Assembly: GCA_963818855.1 (NCBI GenBank)
Contig: CAWFUH010000008.1
Location: 310,001 to 374,000, forward strand
Direction: 5' to 3'
DNA: 64,000 nt
Source: Bog-159 sp963818855
GTDB lineage: Bacteria; Acidobacteriota; Terriglobia; Bryobacterales; Bryobacteraceae
A model generated the notes under the pieces. It was not told the DNA's origin and made no database searches. It saw only the letters and a list, made by a program, of their open reading frames with translations. The position numbers and the translations under genes are program-made. This document shows positions 26,880-36,078 of the stretch, piece after piece; positions within the stretch are counted from its first letter, which is position 1, and each line of letters starts with the position of its first letter.

Positions 26880-27224
26880 TTACAGGGCGGCTTCTCCGCG
26901 GTCATCGTTCCGGATCCGGATAGCCTCCGCCACGTCGTATACGAAGATTTTACCGTCGCCGATCTTGCCGGTGCGCGCGGCGGCAGCCAAGGTCTTGAGT
27001 AACTCGTCACAGCGGGCATCGCTGATGACAACTTCGATTTTTAGCTTGGGCAGCAGATCCACCTTGTATTCACGGCCCCGGTAAACTTCCTTATGGCCCT
27101 TCTGCCGGCCATGTCCGCGGACTTCGCTGATGGTCATGCCATCCACGCCGATCGCCGCCAGCGCTTCTTTTACTTCATCCAGCTTGAATGGCTGGATTAT
27201 GGCCTCGATTTTTTTCATATTCAC
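26880..27224 (-). CDS. glnB: Nitrogen regulatory protein PII
   Basis: Trimeric signal protein that reports 2-oxoglutarate, ATP and glutamine status. It has 114 residues, one or two more than standard at each end. The T-loop is conserved (GRQKGHKEVYRGREYKVD), with the uridylylation target Tyr53 (Tyr51 in E. coli numbering). The C-terminal stretch TGKIGDGKIFV is the second family signature. It overlaps the amtB stop by four bases and is followed by glnD, so the signal, its modifier and the transporter it gates are encoded together. Linkage to amtB favours a GlnK-like role. Confidence 0.95.
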   Translation of the reverse strand: MNMKKIEAIIQPFKLDEVKEALAAIGVDGMTISEVRGHGRQKGHKEVYRGREYKVDLLPKLKIEVVISDARCDELLKTLAAAARTGKIGDGKIFVYDVAEAIRIRNDDRGEAAL

Positions 27225-28579
27225 GCTTCCAGAATGTAGCCTTCTTCGCCGTGCATGCTCAGATCCAACCCTTCGACCTCTTGCGACTGAGTGACTCGCA
27301 GACCGATCAGCGCGTCACAGATTTTCAGGATGACTAATGTTCCCACGATGGCCAGCACCCAGGCGATGATACATCCGATCGCCTGGTTCCAGATCTGGCC
27401 GGGATGGCCGTCCACCAGACCCAGCGGTCCTTTGAAGCCGTCATTCACGGCGCCGGTGGCGAACACGCCCGTGAGCAGCGCGCCCAGCGTGCCGCCGCAA
27501 CCATGCACGCCGAAGGCATCCAGCGAGTCGTCATATCCCAACTTCTGTTTCACCTTGGCCACCATGAAGTAACACACGATGCCGGCCAGAAAGCCGATCA
27601 GCAGGGCCGGGAACGGCTTCACGAATCCGGAAGCCGGCGTGATGGCGACCAGCCCGGCTACGCATCCCGAGATGCCGCCCAGCACGCTGGGCTTGCCCGA
27701 TCGTATCCATTCGGCCACCACCCAGCCGAGCGTCGCAGCTGCCGCCGCGAAGTGTGTCGCCACAAAAGCGCTGGTGGCCAGACTGGAAGCGGCCAGCGCG
27801 CTGCCGGCATTAAATCCGAACCAGCCCACCCACAACAGGCACGCGCCGATGAAGCTGATCACCAGGTTATGCGGCTTCATATCGTCATGCGGATAACCCA
27901 GCCGTTTGCCGAGATACAGCGCGGTAACCAGTGCGGACACACCGGATGTAATATGCACCACCGTGCCGCCGGCGAAATCGAAGCAGGGGATCTTACCGCC
28001 CAGAGCGGCGTTCAGGAAGCCGCCCTTACCCCAAACCATATGCGCCATCGGGAAGTAGACCAGCAGCATCCAAAGCGTCATGAAGAGCAGCATGGCGCTG
28101 AACTTCATGCGCTCGGCAAACGCGCCGGAGATCAGCGCGGGGGTGATCATGGCGAACATCAATTGGTAAATCATGAACGTCTGATGCGGGATAGTCGCGG
28201 CGTAATCTGGATTGGGCGCGGCTCCCACGCCCTGCAGCAGCGCGTAGCGCAGGTCTCCGATGAACGGAAGACCCTCGCCGAAGGCCAGACTGTAACCCAC
28301 CACGGCCCACAATACCGTGACCAGCGCCATCAGGATGAAGCTCTGCATCATAGTGGACAGCACGTTCTTGCGGCGCACCAGGCCGCCGTAAAACAGCGCC
28401 AGGCCCGGTCCCGTCATCATCAGCACCAGGGCTGCGCTCATCAGCATCCAGGCATTGTCGCCCGCGCTTTGGGCCGACCGGGTGTGCGCCTCGAGGGCCG
28501 CCAGTTTAGCCTGCAGGTCGGGAGTATTTTGCGCCCATGCCGCGGCGGGCAGGACTGTCAACAGGGACAGATATTTCAC
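27221..28579 (-). CDS. amtB: Ammonium transporter
   Basis: Inner-membrane NH3/NH4+ channel of 452 residues with a cleavable signal peptide (VKYLSLLTVLPAAAWA) followed by eleven membrane helices. Family landmarks are ALVLMMTGPGLALFYGGLVR, the conserved VHITSG around the second helix cluster, and VHGCGGTLGALLTG. GTG at 28577-28579 is preferred because a GGAGAT site lies eight bases upstream and it gives a normal signal peptide; a longer in-frame start at 28666 would spoil it. PII is expected to block the channel when nitrogen is sufficient. Confidence 0.95.
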   Translation of the reverse strand: MKYLSLLTVLPAAAWAQNTPDLQAKLAALEAHTRSAQSAGDNAWMLMSAALVLMMTGPGLALFYGGLVRRKNVLSTMMQSFILMALVTVLWAVVGYSLAFGEGLPFIGDLRYALLQGVGAAPNPDYAATIPHQTFMIYQLMFAMITPALISGAFAERMKFSAMLLFMTLWMLLVYFPMAHMVWGKGGFLNAALGGKIPCFDFAGGTVVHITSGVSALVTALYLGKRLGYPHDDMKPHNLVISFIGACLLWVGWFGFNAGSALAASSLATSAFVATHFAAAAATLGWVVAEWIRSGKPSVLGGISGCVAGLVAITPASGFVKPFPALLIGFLAGIVCYFMVAKVKQKLGYDDSLDAFGVHGCGGTLGALLTGVFATGAVNDGFKGPLGLVDGHPGQIWNQAIGCIIAWVLAIVGTLVILKICDALIGLRVTQSQEVEGLDLSMHGEEGYILEA

Positions 28580-28861
28580 AACGGGAAATCTCCACGGGAG
28601 ATATCGGCTCACAAAACCTATTGTTACATTGTGCATCGGGGCCGGGAACCATCCCAAGCGCAACATTTCTATGGGTGTGATTGAAATTTTCTATGTGGAG
28701 CAGGACTCCAGGGTGTGCCTTGAAGGGGCCGATTACGGTCGAGGACCGCGATGCAACCGGGAAGGGCGGCTAACGGGCGGAGAGGATAGTGATCGCGGTA
28801 CCCCGTGAGGCGGGGATTCCTGGAAAGTATGCAGCATTGCAATAAAGCGTGCCACGGGCGC
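28580..28861. other. Intergenic region between amtB and flgM with repeat fragment
   Basis: A partial hairpin-repeat copy (GTGGAGCAGGACTCCAGG) lies at 28695-28712. I see no convincing sigma-54 element upstream of amtB and no coding frame. A second small inverted repeat, CCCCGTGAGGCGGGG, lies at 28801-28815. Confidence 0.4.
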
Positions 28862-28888
28862 TAAAGTTACCCGCGCTTGCGCCGATAA
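28862..28888 (+). promoter_or_regulatory. Sigma-28 (FliA) promoter of the flgM operon
   Basis: TAAA at 28862-28865 and GCCGATAA at 28881-28888 are separated by exactly 15 bases, an exact match to the classical FliA consensus. It lies 30 bases upstream of flgM, so late flagellar genes here are predicted to be FliA-dependent. Confidence 0.85.
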
Positions 28889-28917
28889 GCTATCAGGAGC
28901 AATAAAGTCTCCGCTAT

Positions 28918-29202
28918 ATGCGAGTCGATGAACACAGCCTCACCGATCAGGTTTCCTCCACCGCCAGCCGGGCGGCGGAATCCCAGCGTATCCAGATAGA
29001 CACGGCCTCGACGGCCGGCTCTGCCAACGCCTCCGGCGCGGATCGCGTGGATCTTTCGAGCCTCGCGGGACGCATGGCGCAAGCCCTGCAGTCCCTCACG
29101 AACCAGTCCGCGCAACGGGTCAGCCAGTTGCAGAAACAGTACCAGGCGGGCGCCTACCAGCCAGACGCGCCGCAGATCGCCAGCGCCCTGGCGCGGTCTT
29201 GA
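28918..29202 (+). CDS. flgM: Anti-sigma-28 factor FlgM
   Basis: A 94-residue protein, mostly disordered at the N-terminus, with VDLSSLAGRMAQALQSL in the middle, which matches the FlgM core that binds FliA. It holds FliA inactive until the hook is complete and is then exported. Its position at the head of flgN-flgK-flgL and directly behind a FliA-type promoter gives the expected negative feedback loop. AGGAG at 28895-28899 is far from ATG 28918, so the exact start is somewhat uncertain. The stop overlaps the next start by four bases. Confidence 0.8.
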   Translation: MRVDEHSLTDQVSSTASRAAESQRIQIDTASTAGSANASGADRVDLSSLAGRMAQALQSLTNQSAQRVSQLQKQYQAGAYQPDAPQIASALARS

Positions 29203-29573
29203 ACAACATGCGGAAGCCAGATCTGCGCGATTTATTAGCGGCCGCCCAAACCCGTATCCAAGGTGCCCGCGCCTTGCTCGCGCGGCCGCGCACATGCAAT
29301 CCCGACGAGTGCATCACGCTCTTCCGCGAGGCGCAAGGATATATGGAGTGGCTGCGCGACCGCCTGGCCCAGGCCTCGCCGGTCAGCTCGGACTTGCGCG
29401 CTCAGGCCGTCGAGCTGGCCGCTGAGATTCGGCAAGCCGGCGTACTGCTGGCACAAGCCGCGCATTATGGCCGCCGCTGGTTGGAGCGTCTGCGGTCGAT
29501 ATCCCCGGAATACACCGCCTCCGGCGACCACTTGCCGCAGCCCATCCGCGGGCGTATCTCGTACTTAGGATGA
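29199..29573 (+). CDS. flgN: FlgN-like flagellar chaperone
   Basis: A 124-residue, strongly helical protein (LRDLLAAAQTRIQGARALL; ECITLFREAQGYMEWLRDRL) with no membrane segment. Size, helix content and place between flgM and flgK match FlgN, the export chaperone for FlgK and FlgL. Sequence conservation in this family is poor, so position is the main support. It is coupled to flgM by a four-base overlap and ends seven bases before flgK. Confidence 0.6.
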   Translation: MNNMRKPDLRDLLAAAQTRIQGARALLARPRTCNPDECITLFREAQGYMEWLRDRLAQASPVSSDLRAQAVELAAEIRQAGVLLAQAAHYGRRWLERLRSISPEYTASGDHLPQPIRGRISYLG

Positions 29574-29579
29574 AACATC

Positions 29580-31019
29580 ATGGCTAGTTCCATAAGCTCT
29601 GCATTGGTGGGGGCGTCCAGCGCCCTGGGCGCGTTTCAATACGCGCTGAACGTCACTCAGAACAATATCGACAACGCCACTACGCCGGATTACGCCAGCC
29701 AAATCGTGCAACTGCAGGCCGATCCGTTCGACCCGGCCGGGGGGCTCAGCGGAGGTGTGGCCGACGGTACCATGATCGACAGCCGCGATCTGCTGGCGGA
29801 GAGTGATGTGTGGCAACAAGCCGGGCTGCAGGGCGACTCCAGTGCGCAGTCGAGCGCCCTGACCGACGTCCAGAACGGCCTGCCGGTATCCCAGGGCTCG
29901 GGCATCCCGAATGCGTTGAACACCTTTTTCAGCGACATCTCGGCGTGGAGCGCCGACCCCACCAGCAGTAGCGCCCAGCGGCAGGTCATGGTGGACGCCA
30001 ATTCCCTGGCCCAGAGTTTTCAGAGCACGGCTGCGGCGGTGGCCGGCGCGTCAACATCCGTCAGCCAGAGTATTAACAGCACTGTGAGCCAGATCAATGG
30101 ATTGACCAGCCAGATAGCCACTCTGAACGGGGCTGTGCAAAAAGGCGACGGGCGCGACGCAGGCGCCCAAGCGCAGCTCTACAGTTCGCTCGAGACCCTG
30201 TCCGGACTGGTGAATATCAATGTCCTGCAGCAGCCCGATGGCGGCGTCAACGTCACCCTATCGAGCGGCGCCGCATTGGTTATGGGTAGCCAGTCCTACG
30301 CGCTGACGGCCGGCAATGCGCCGCCCCCGGCGGGTTCCACTGATCCGCAGGCACCGCCCGATATCGACATCCAGGCGTCCGACGGCTCTGTAGTGAACAG
30401 TCAGATTACCTCCGGCACTTTAGCCGGCTTGCTGCAAGTGCGTAACGTGACCATCCCCGGGTTGATTGGCGACGCCAGCCAGCCCGGCGCGCTCAATACG
30501 TTGGCCACCACGGTGGCCACCACCGTGAACTCGATCGTGAGCCAAGGCATTGTCTCCCAGGGTCCCCCGGTGGTCAAGTCGCCCAGCGGACTGTTCACCT
30601 ACGATGCGGCCAGCGCCTCGTCGGCCGCTTCCACCCTGGCAATCGATCCGAACATGACCGCCAGTCAATTGCCGGCCATCGACCAGAACGGAGTGCCTAA
30701 TGGAGTGCCCTTGGCGCTCGGGGCGTTGGCCAACTCCACGGAGGCGGCCCTTGGTTCGACGAGCTTTACCTCGTTCTACGGAGACACCGCGGCTACGGTG
30801 GGAACGCAGCTAAACGAGGCCCAGAGTAATCAGACGCTGACCACGCAAACCCTGGCCCAGGCGCAAAGTATGCGCCAGAGCGTGTCAGGCGTCTCGCTGG
30901 ACGCCCAAGCCACCACCTTGTTGCAATACCAGGAATCATACCAGGCGGTGGCCAAAATGGTCAGCACCCTCCAAACTCTCGCGCAATCCGTGATTGACAT
31001 GATCCCGGCCGCAAGCTAA
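29580..31019 (+). CDS. flgK: Flagellar hook-associated protein 1
   Basis: A hook-filament junction protein of 479 residues exported by the flagellar type III system. The N-terminus (GAFQYALNVTQNNIDNATTPDY) is the flagellar rod/hook heptad region with the ANNIANANTPGY-like motif. The C-terminal part (VSLDAQATTLLQYQESYQAVAKM) is the matching coiled-coil typical of FlgK. The middle is Ser/Thr/Ala-rich, as in other surface-exposed D2-D3 domains. The gene is followed four bases later by flgL. Confidence 0.92.
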   Translation: MASSISSALVGASSALGAFQYALNVTQNNIDNATTPDYASQIVQLQADPFDPAGGLSGGVADGTMIDSRDLLAESDVWQQAGLQGDSSAQSSALTDVQNGLPVSQGSGIPNALNTFFSDISAWSADPTSSSAQRQVMVDANSLAQSFQSTAAAVAGASTSVSQSINSTVSQINGLTSQIATLNGAVQKGDGRDAGAQAQLYSSLETLSGLVNINVLQQPDGGVNVTLSSGAALVMGSQSYALTAGNAPPPAGSTDPQAPPDIDIQASDGSVVNSQITSGTLAGLLQVRNVTIPGLIGDASQPGALNTLATTVATTVNSIVSQGIVSQGPPVVKSPSGLFTYDAASASSAASTLAIDPNMTASQLPAIDQNGVPNGVPLALGALANSTEAALGSTSFTSFYGDTAATVGTQLNEAQSNQTLTTQTLAQAQSMRQSVSGVSLDAQATTLLQYQESYQAVAKMVSTLQTLAQSVIDMIPAAS

Positions 31020-31023
31020 CCCT

Positions 31024-31953
31024 ATGACTTCAAGCATCAATCCAAGCATCGCGACCTTCCTGAGCAACCTGCAGCAGATCGAAAATCGCGCCAGCACTGC
31101 CGAACAGCAACTCTCCAGCGGCCTACGTGTCTCGGTGGCTTCCGACGACCCGGACGAGATCTCCAGCATCTTGCAGTTGCGCGCCCAAATCGCCGGCGTG
31201 CAGCAAACTCAACAAAATATAACCACCGTTACGTCCCAGGTCAACAGCGGTGAGAACGCCATCCAGCAGGCCATACAGGTTCTGGACACGGCTACCTCAC
31301 TGGCCACCGAAGCGGCCGGCAGCAGCACCACCGCCAGCACCCGTTCGAATATCGCTACCGAGGTGCAAGGCATACTTCAGCAGCTGGTTAGCTTGAGCCA
31401 GACCTCCATGAACGGGCAGTATATCTTCAGCGGCAACCAGAGCGGGCAGCCGCAGTATACCCTGCCCGCCGGGGGCAACTTCGTCCAGCAGATGTTTGAG
31501 GCTGGCGCCCCGCCCCAAATCGCCGATTCCAACGGGATGATGATCTCAACCGGATTGACTGCCCAGCAAATCTTCGATGATCAGGTAGGCGGCGGAGCGG
31601 GGACTGGCAATCCCGCGCCGGATAATGTTTTCGCCACTGTAAGCGGTTTGGCGACCGCGCTGCAGAACAACGACACCGCCGGCATCCAGACCGCGCTGGC
31701 GAACTTGCAGAGCGCTTCTGCCCATCTGAACGATGAAAGCAGTGTCTATGGCGCGGATCAGAACAACCTGACGGCGGCCGGCAACACGGCCAGCCAGTCG
31801 CTCTTATCACTCCAACAGCAGCTCAGTAACGAGCAGGACGCGAACGCAGCCCAAGCTTCGCTGAATTTGACCCAAGCCAACACAGATGAGCAGGCGGCCA
31901 TGTCCGCGGAAGCCATGCTCAAACCGCAAAGCTTGTTCAGCTACCTTGGGTAG
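31024..31953 (+). CDS. flgL: Flagellar hook-associated protein 3
   Basis: A second junction protein, 309 residues, flagellin-like. The N-terminal helix region (QIENRASTAEQQLSSGLRV, then DDPDEISSILQLRAQ) and the C-terminal helix (SLQQQLSNEQDANAAQASL) match the flagellin D0-D1 fold shared by FlgL. It is last in the flgM-N-K-L group; no flagellin or other flagellar gene follows, and the next gene is on the opposite strand. Confidence 0.9.
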   Translation: MTSSINPSIATFLSNLQQIENRASTAEQQLSSGLRVSVASDDPDEISSILQLRAQIAGVQQTQQNITTVTSQVNSGENAIQQAIQVLDTATSLATEAAGSSTTASTRSNIATEVQGILQQLVSLSQTSMNGQYIFSGNQSGQPQYTLPAGGNFVQQMFEAGAPPQIADSNGMMISTGLTAQQIFDDQVGGGAGTGNPAPDNVFATVSGLATALQNNDTAGIQTALANLQSASAHLNDESSVYGADQNNLTAAGNTASQSLLSLQQQLSNEQDANAAQASLNLTQANTDEQAAMSAEAMLKPQSLFSYLG

Positions 31954-31974
31954 CGCCGGTAGCAGGTGTTCCGC

Positions 31975-33564
31975 CTATCCCTGCACCCGCTTGGCCCGCC
32001 CCGCCCAGAACATCTCCCGCAACTCGCGCTTCACAATCTTCCCCGTGCCGGTCTTGGGCAGCGCTGTCTCCAGAAACTCGAACGTACGGGGAATTTTAAA
32101 TCTGGCGATACGTGTGCTTAGAAACTCGCACAGTTCGGCTGCCGTTAGCGTCTGTCCGGGTTTCAGAACCACGAAAGCCGCGGGAATCTCGCCCCATTTG
32201 TCGTCGGGCGCCGCCACCACCGCGCACTCCAGCACGGCCAAGTGCGCAAAAATAGCTTTCTCGACCTCTATCGAAGAAATATTCTCCCCGCCGCTGATGA
32301 TGATGTCCTTCTTGCGGTCCACGATGTGGATGTAGTTCTCGTCGTCCCACACCGCCATGTCGCCAGAGTGAAACCATCCTCCGGTCATGACCGCGGCCGT
32401 GCCTTGTGGATCTTTGTAATAACCCTCCATCACCTCGTCCCCGCGAATCACCACCTCACCCACGGTTTGCATGTCGCGCGGCACATCTTTCATATGGGGG
32501 TCCACCACCCTGATCTCAACCCCGGGGATAGGCCACCCCGCCATCGCCTGGCGGCCCAAACGGTCAGCTTCATCCGCATACTCCACGGTTGCCTTGTGGC
32601 GCGGCGAGCTGGCCACGGGACAAGTCTCCGTCAGCCCATAGCCGGCCATGGCGGTGCAGCCGAAGGCCTGCTCCAGACGCCCGATCAGCTCGGGAGAGGC
32701 CGCCGCGCCACCAACAAAAATCTCCCGCATGCTCGACAGATCGAACTGACCTAAATCCGGCGCGTTCAACAGCGCATTCGCCATGGTCGGCACCAGGGAC
32801 ATGGCCGTGGCTTGCTCCTGCTGGATGAGGCGGAAGACCGCCGTCGGCTCGAACCGGCGCACCATCACCTGTTTCAGGCCCATCATGGTGGATGACTGCG
32901 GCCGGCCCCACCCGTTGGCGTGGAACAATGGGATGGTGTGCAACTCTACCGCCGTGTCATCGTGATAGAACGTGCCGGCCACGGACAGCGCGTGCAGGTA
33001 AAGTGTGCGGTGCGCCAGCATCACTCCCTTAGGGGTCCCGGTGCTGCCGCTGGTGTAGAATAGCTCGGCGATGGCGTTCTCGTCGAACGAAAAAATGTCC
33101 GGCCGCTCCATCCGCCCGCGAGACAACAGTTCCTCGTACGTGAGATCGGCGGGCGGACCCGCTTCGTTCACGGTCACGTACCGCCCGATGGCGGGACAGG
33201 CCTTGCGAATGTGACTCACTAGCGGCGCAAAATCGTTCTCGAAGATCAGCACCCGGGCTTCGGCGTGGTTCAGTATGGCCACCAGTTCCGCCGGTGTCAA
33301 CCTTACGTTGAGCGGCATGACCACGGCCCGCGCCAGCACCACGCCGTAATAGCCTTCGAGCAGTGCGTTGTTGTTGAAGCTCAGGTAAGCTACCCGATCA
33401 CCGGGCCGTATGCCTTCGGCCTCGAGCCCCGCGGCCAGCCGCTCGCAGCGCTCGCCGAACTGCGCGTACGTCAGACGCGTGGATCCTGAAACCACGCCTA
33501 CTTTCTTTCCATAAAGATCAACACCCCGGTATAAGCAGCGCACCGGAGTCAGCGGCACGATCAT
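31975..33564 (-). CDS. AMP-dependent acyl-CoA synthetase (medium/long-chain type)
   Basis: Adenylate-forming ligase that activates carboxylic acids to acyl-CoA. The 529 residues carry the full motif series: YTSGSTGTPKGV (P-loop), GYGLTETCP, GWFHSGD, DRKKDIIISGGENISSIEVE (hinge) and the catalytic lysine in PKTGTGKI near the C-terminus. Length and motif wording fit fatty-acyl-CoA or aromatic acid-CoA ligases. The gene stands alone, convergent with flgL, with no beta-oxidation genes near, so the substrate is open. Confidence 0.9.
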   Translation of the reverse strand: MIVPLTPVRCLYRGVDLYGKKVGVVSGSTRLTYAQFGERCERLAAGLEAEGIRPGDRVAYLSFNNNALLEGYYGVVLARAVVMPLNVRLTPAELVAILNHAEARVLIFENDFAPLVSHIRKACPAIGRYVTVNEAGPPADLTYEELLSRGRMERPDIFSFDENAIAELFYTSGSTGTPKGVMLAHRTLYLHALSVAGTFYHDDTAVELHTIPLFHANGWGRPQSSTMMGLKQVMVRRFEPTAVFRLIQQEQATAMSLVPTMANALLNAPDLGQFDLSSMREIFVGGAAASPELIGRLEQAFGCTAMAGYGLTETCPVASSPRHKATVEYADEADRLGRQAMAGWPIPGVEIRVVDPHMKDVPRDMQTVGEVVIRGDEVMEGYYKDPQGTAAVMTGGWFHSGDMAVWDDENYIHIVDRKKDIIISGGENISSIEVEKAIFAHLAVLECAVVAAPDDKWGEIPAAFVVLKPGQTLTAAELCEFLSTRIARFKIPRTFEFLETALPKTGTGKIVKRELREMFWAGRAKRVQG

Positions 33565-33637
33565 GAGTACCTCCTGTCAAGACACTGATATTACTACCGC
33601 GCTCAACTGAATAGCGAAAAGATCTGGCGGGCGGCAA

Positions 33638-34747
33638 TCAGTGCGCGCCGGTCAACTTCAAGATCATGCCCGTATCCGTGGCCACCCACAGCGATCCGTC
33701 GCCGGCCGCGCGCAACATGGTGCGCACGGCGGTAGCGCGGTAATCGACACTCATCTCGTGCCAGTCTGTCAGATTCTCGCTCTTCAGGATCTTCAGCGCC
33801 AGCGGGATGGGCGAGTGTTGCAGCTTGCCCGTCACCTCCACCCCGGCCAGGTACCCGGTTCCGGAGGGCAGCAGCAAGACATCCGAAATGGCCCGGTCCG
33901 GGGAGTTGTATACGATGCTGCTCTTGCCCGTAGTGCCGTCCAGCAGATGCACCTCGGAAGGCCACTTGAATGTGTCGGTGAATTCGATCAGGCCGAGTCC
34001 CCGCCCATCCGGCAGGAAGCAGGAACGCGTGATGCGGCCGAACATGGAAGCCGTGGAAGACGTCCAGGTTTTGCCGCCATCCCGGGTGTCCAGCATGATC
34101 GAAAGGTGCGGCCATTCCCTCCGGGCCGTGGGGTCTTTGCCCTCCAAAGCATCTGGCTTATCAGAATCGCCCGGGCGGGGCGGCGCGCTGAAGCCTTCTA
34201 TCAGACCTGTTGTTGCATTCACGAAGGTGATGCTGTTGTAAACCGTGTACGCGGGATTGGTGTGCGGTTCCGCGGCAGCGGCGATCGGTTCCCACGTCTT
34301 GCCGCCATCGGCAGTCGCGAATGCCAGTTTCTGGGCACCAACGGCGAAGCCGCGGAATGCATCGAGGAAAAGAACCCTCATCAGCATTTTTGGCGTTTTG
34401 GGCAGCTCGCGCCACTCGCGGCCGGCGTCCGTAGTTTTCCAGATACCCTCCGGTGTGACCATCCAGCCCATGCTGCCGTTCAGGAAAAACAGCGAAATCG
34501 GGACTTGCTTGAGTTTGGAGATGGCCCAATGCGCGCCGCCATCGTCAGTGGTCACCGCGACTGGTTTCGAAGTGCTTTCCTCGTCCAGATATCCGGCCGC
34601 GATGCCCCGTCCGGCGGACGGAAATTGCAAATCGTTGATCACCAGCGACGACTTGTCTTTATCGTAAAAGTAGGCGATGCTCCATTTTTCGGCACACGTG
34701 GCCGGTACGGCCATCGTCGCCAGGAACAGAAGCAGGAGAGATTTCAT
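33638..34747 (-). CDS. Secreted beta-propeller protein (YCF48/BNR-like)
   Basis: A 369-residue exported protein: signal peptide to about residue 18 (FLATMAVPATCA), then repeated TxDGGxxW motifs (VTTDDGGAHW; KTTDAGREW; ATADGGKTW; DTRDGGKTW). These mark photosynthesis-system-stability-like (YCF48) or BNR propeller blades. Members in non-phototrophs are scaffolds or surface proteins of unknown role. The stop-to-start distance to the upstream GAF gene is two bases, so the two are probably cotranscribed. Confidence 0.8.
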   Translation of the reverse strand: MKSLLLLFLATMAVPATCAEKWSIAYFYDKDKSSLVINDLQFPSAGRGIAAGYLDEESTSKPVAVTTDDGGAHWAISKLKQVPISLFFLNGSMGWMVTPEGIWKTTDAGREWRELPKTPKMLMRVLFLDAFRGFAVGAQKLAFATADGGKTWEPIAAAAEPHTNPAYTVYNSITFVNATTGLIEGFSAPPRPGDSDKPDALEGKDPTARREWPHLSIMLDTRDGGKTWTSSTASMFGRITRSCFLPDGRGLGLIEFTDTFKWPSEVHLLDGTTGKSSIVYNSPDRAISDVLLLPSGTGYLAGVEVTGKLQHSPIPLALKILKSENLTDWHEMSVDYRATAVRTMLRAAGDGSLWVATDTGMILKLTGAH

Positions 34748-34749
34748 AG

Positions 34750-35343
34750 TCAGCGCGGCCGGACCGGACCGGAAGACAACACCAATTCGACGTGATTGGC
34801 CGATTCCACCGCCGTAGGCGCCATGCGCGCCAGCACCAGCACACAGCCCACCTGTTCCCCCAGCGTGCTGACCACCTCCAGTTCGCTGCCGCTATGTTGA
34901 TGCGGCATCCGATGCTGCACGTTGATGACTCCTACCACCCGGTTGCGCGCAATCACCGGCGCGGAGAGAAAGGCATCGTAGGAGTCTTCCGGCAACTCGC
35001 CAAAGGTCTTGAAGCGGGGGTCCTTGTACGCTTCCCGCGAGATGGAGAGCAAGCGGCGCTCGCGGGCGACCCAGCCGGTCAAGCCTTCGTTCAGCTTCAG
35101 CCGGATCTTGCCAATGGTCGAAGGATGTGGCGTGTTCGAAGCGCAGAGCACCAATTCTTCGTTATCCAACAGATATACGAGGCAGGAATCGCATTGGGTA
35201 AACTCCACGGTCAGGGAGACGATGCCTTGTAGAACTTCCTGCAAGCTCAAATCGCGCACCATAAGGCGGCTGACCCTCTGAAAAAGCTGCAACTGTTGTT
35301 CGGTGCGTTGCAGGCGCGACTCAAGTTCCTTGGCCTTCGGCAC
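34750..35343 (-). CDS. GAF-domain sensory protein
   Basis: A short N-terminal coiled coil (KELESRLQRTEQQLQLFQRV) is followed by one GAF domain (about residues 45-180; KLNEGLTGWVARERRLLSI and SAPVIARNRVVGVINVQHR are typical GAF strands). There is no output domain, so it may act on a partner, or in nitric oxide or redox sensing as free-standing GAF proteins can. GTG at 35343, giving 197 residues, is tentative; no good ribosome site is visible, and the frame is open further upstream through the end of the preceding gene. Confidence 0.7.
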   Translation of the reverse strand: MPKAKELESRLQRTEQQLQLFQRVSRLMVRDLSLQEVLQGIVSLTVEFTQCDSCLVYLLDNEELVLCASNTPHPSTIGKIRLKLNEGLTGWVARERRLLSISREAYKDPRFKTFGELPEDSYDAFLSAPVIARNRVVGVINVQHRMPHQHSGSELEVVSTLGEQVGCVLVLARMAPTAVESANHVELVLSSGPVRPR

Positions 35344-35350
35344 GATCTTA

Positions 35351-36073
35351 TTATAGCTGTGGTTTGTGGGGCAGGCCCTCGGGCAGGTGCCGGGTCTCCA
35401 AGTATTGCGACAGTTCCCGCACACCGTCGAACGAACCGATCTCGTAAAAGCGCTCGTGCACTTCGAAAGCCGCCAGCTGACGGGCGTGCAGCAAGCTGCC
35501 GTACAAGTCGGCGAGATCGGCCTGCGACGTACCCTCGAATGCCGCGCGGCTGAACACGCCCAAGCCGTAATCGATGTATTGCATGCGGGGCGTCCGGTTC
35601 TTTTTGCTGTATGCTACGACGCGCCCTTGGGCGAACTCCACATTACTCGTGTCCCAGCGGCCCTCGTTGCGATAAACGGTCATCAGGCCAGGCTGGCCAG
35701 CGGCGTGGAACGCGTCCGCTACATCCCGATACGAACAGGGTAAATACGAATCGCCGTACAACACGAAGAACGGTTCGCCCAACAGCGGCAGCGCCTGACG
35801 TACGGCGCCGGCAGTACCCAGCAGCACCGGCCCGTCCGCGGAGTAATCGATCGCCAGGCCGAAGCGCGCCCCATCGCCCGCGTATTCGCGGATGCGCTCG
35901 CCGTGCTGCCCGATCAACAGCACCACGCGTTCGATGCCGCGCGCACGCAGCAGACGCAACTGGTGCGCCAGGAACGGCTCGCCGTTGATTTCTACCAGCG
36001 CCTTCGGAAGGCGCTCGGTCAGCGGATAGAGGCGCGTGCCCAAACCACCCGCCAGGATCGCGGCCGGCGGCAT
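35351..36073 (-). CDS. hddC: Sugar-phosphate nucleotidyltransferase (HddC-like)
   Basis: A 240-residue NTP_transferase. The N-terminal nucleotide-binding motif AAILAGGLGTRLYPLT with PKALVEINGEPFL is clear, and FVLYGDSYLPC supplies the metal-binding Asp. ATG 36073 follows the stop of the kinase gene by five bases. Together with the adjacent HddA-like kinase it fits D-glycero-alpha-D-manno-heptose-1-phosphate guanylyltransferase, making GDP-heptose for surface glycans. A related hexose or other sugar-1-phosphate cannot be excluded. No phosphatase (gmhB) or isomerase (gmhA) is nearby. Confidence 0.75.
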   Translation of the reverse strand: MPPAAILAGGLGTRLYPLTERLPKALVEINGEPFLAHQLRLLRARGIERVVLLIGQHGERIREYAGDGARFGLAIDYSADGPVLLGTAGAVRQALPLLGEPFFVLYGDSYLPCSYRDVADAFHAAGQPGLMTVYRNEGRWDTSNVEFAQGRVVAYSKKNRTPRMQYIDYGLGVFSRAAFEGTSQADLADLYGSLLHARQLAAFEVHERFYEIGSFDGVRELSQYLETRHLPEGLPHKPQL

Positions 36074-36078
36074 GCCAC

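Noticed and set aside
27404..28684. 426-codon plus-strand frame over amtB
   Set aside because: Antisense shadow of a clear ammonium transporter; no start signal and low-complexity composition.
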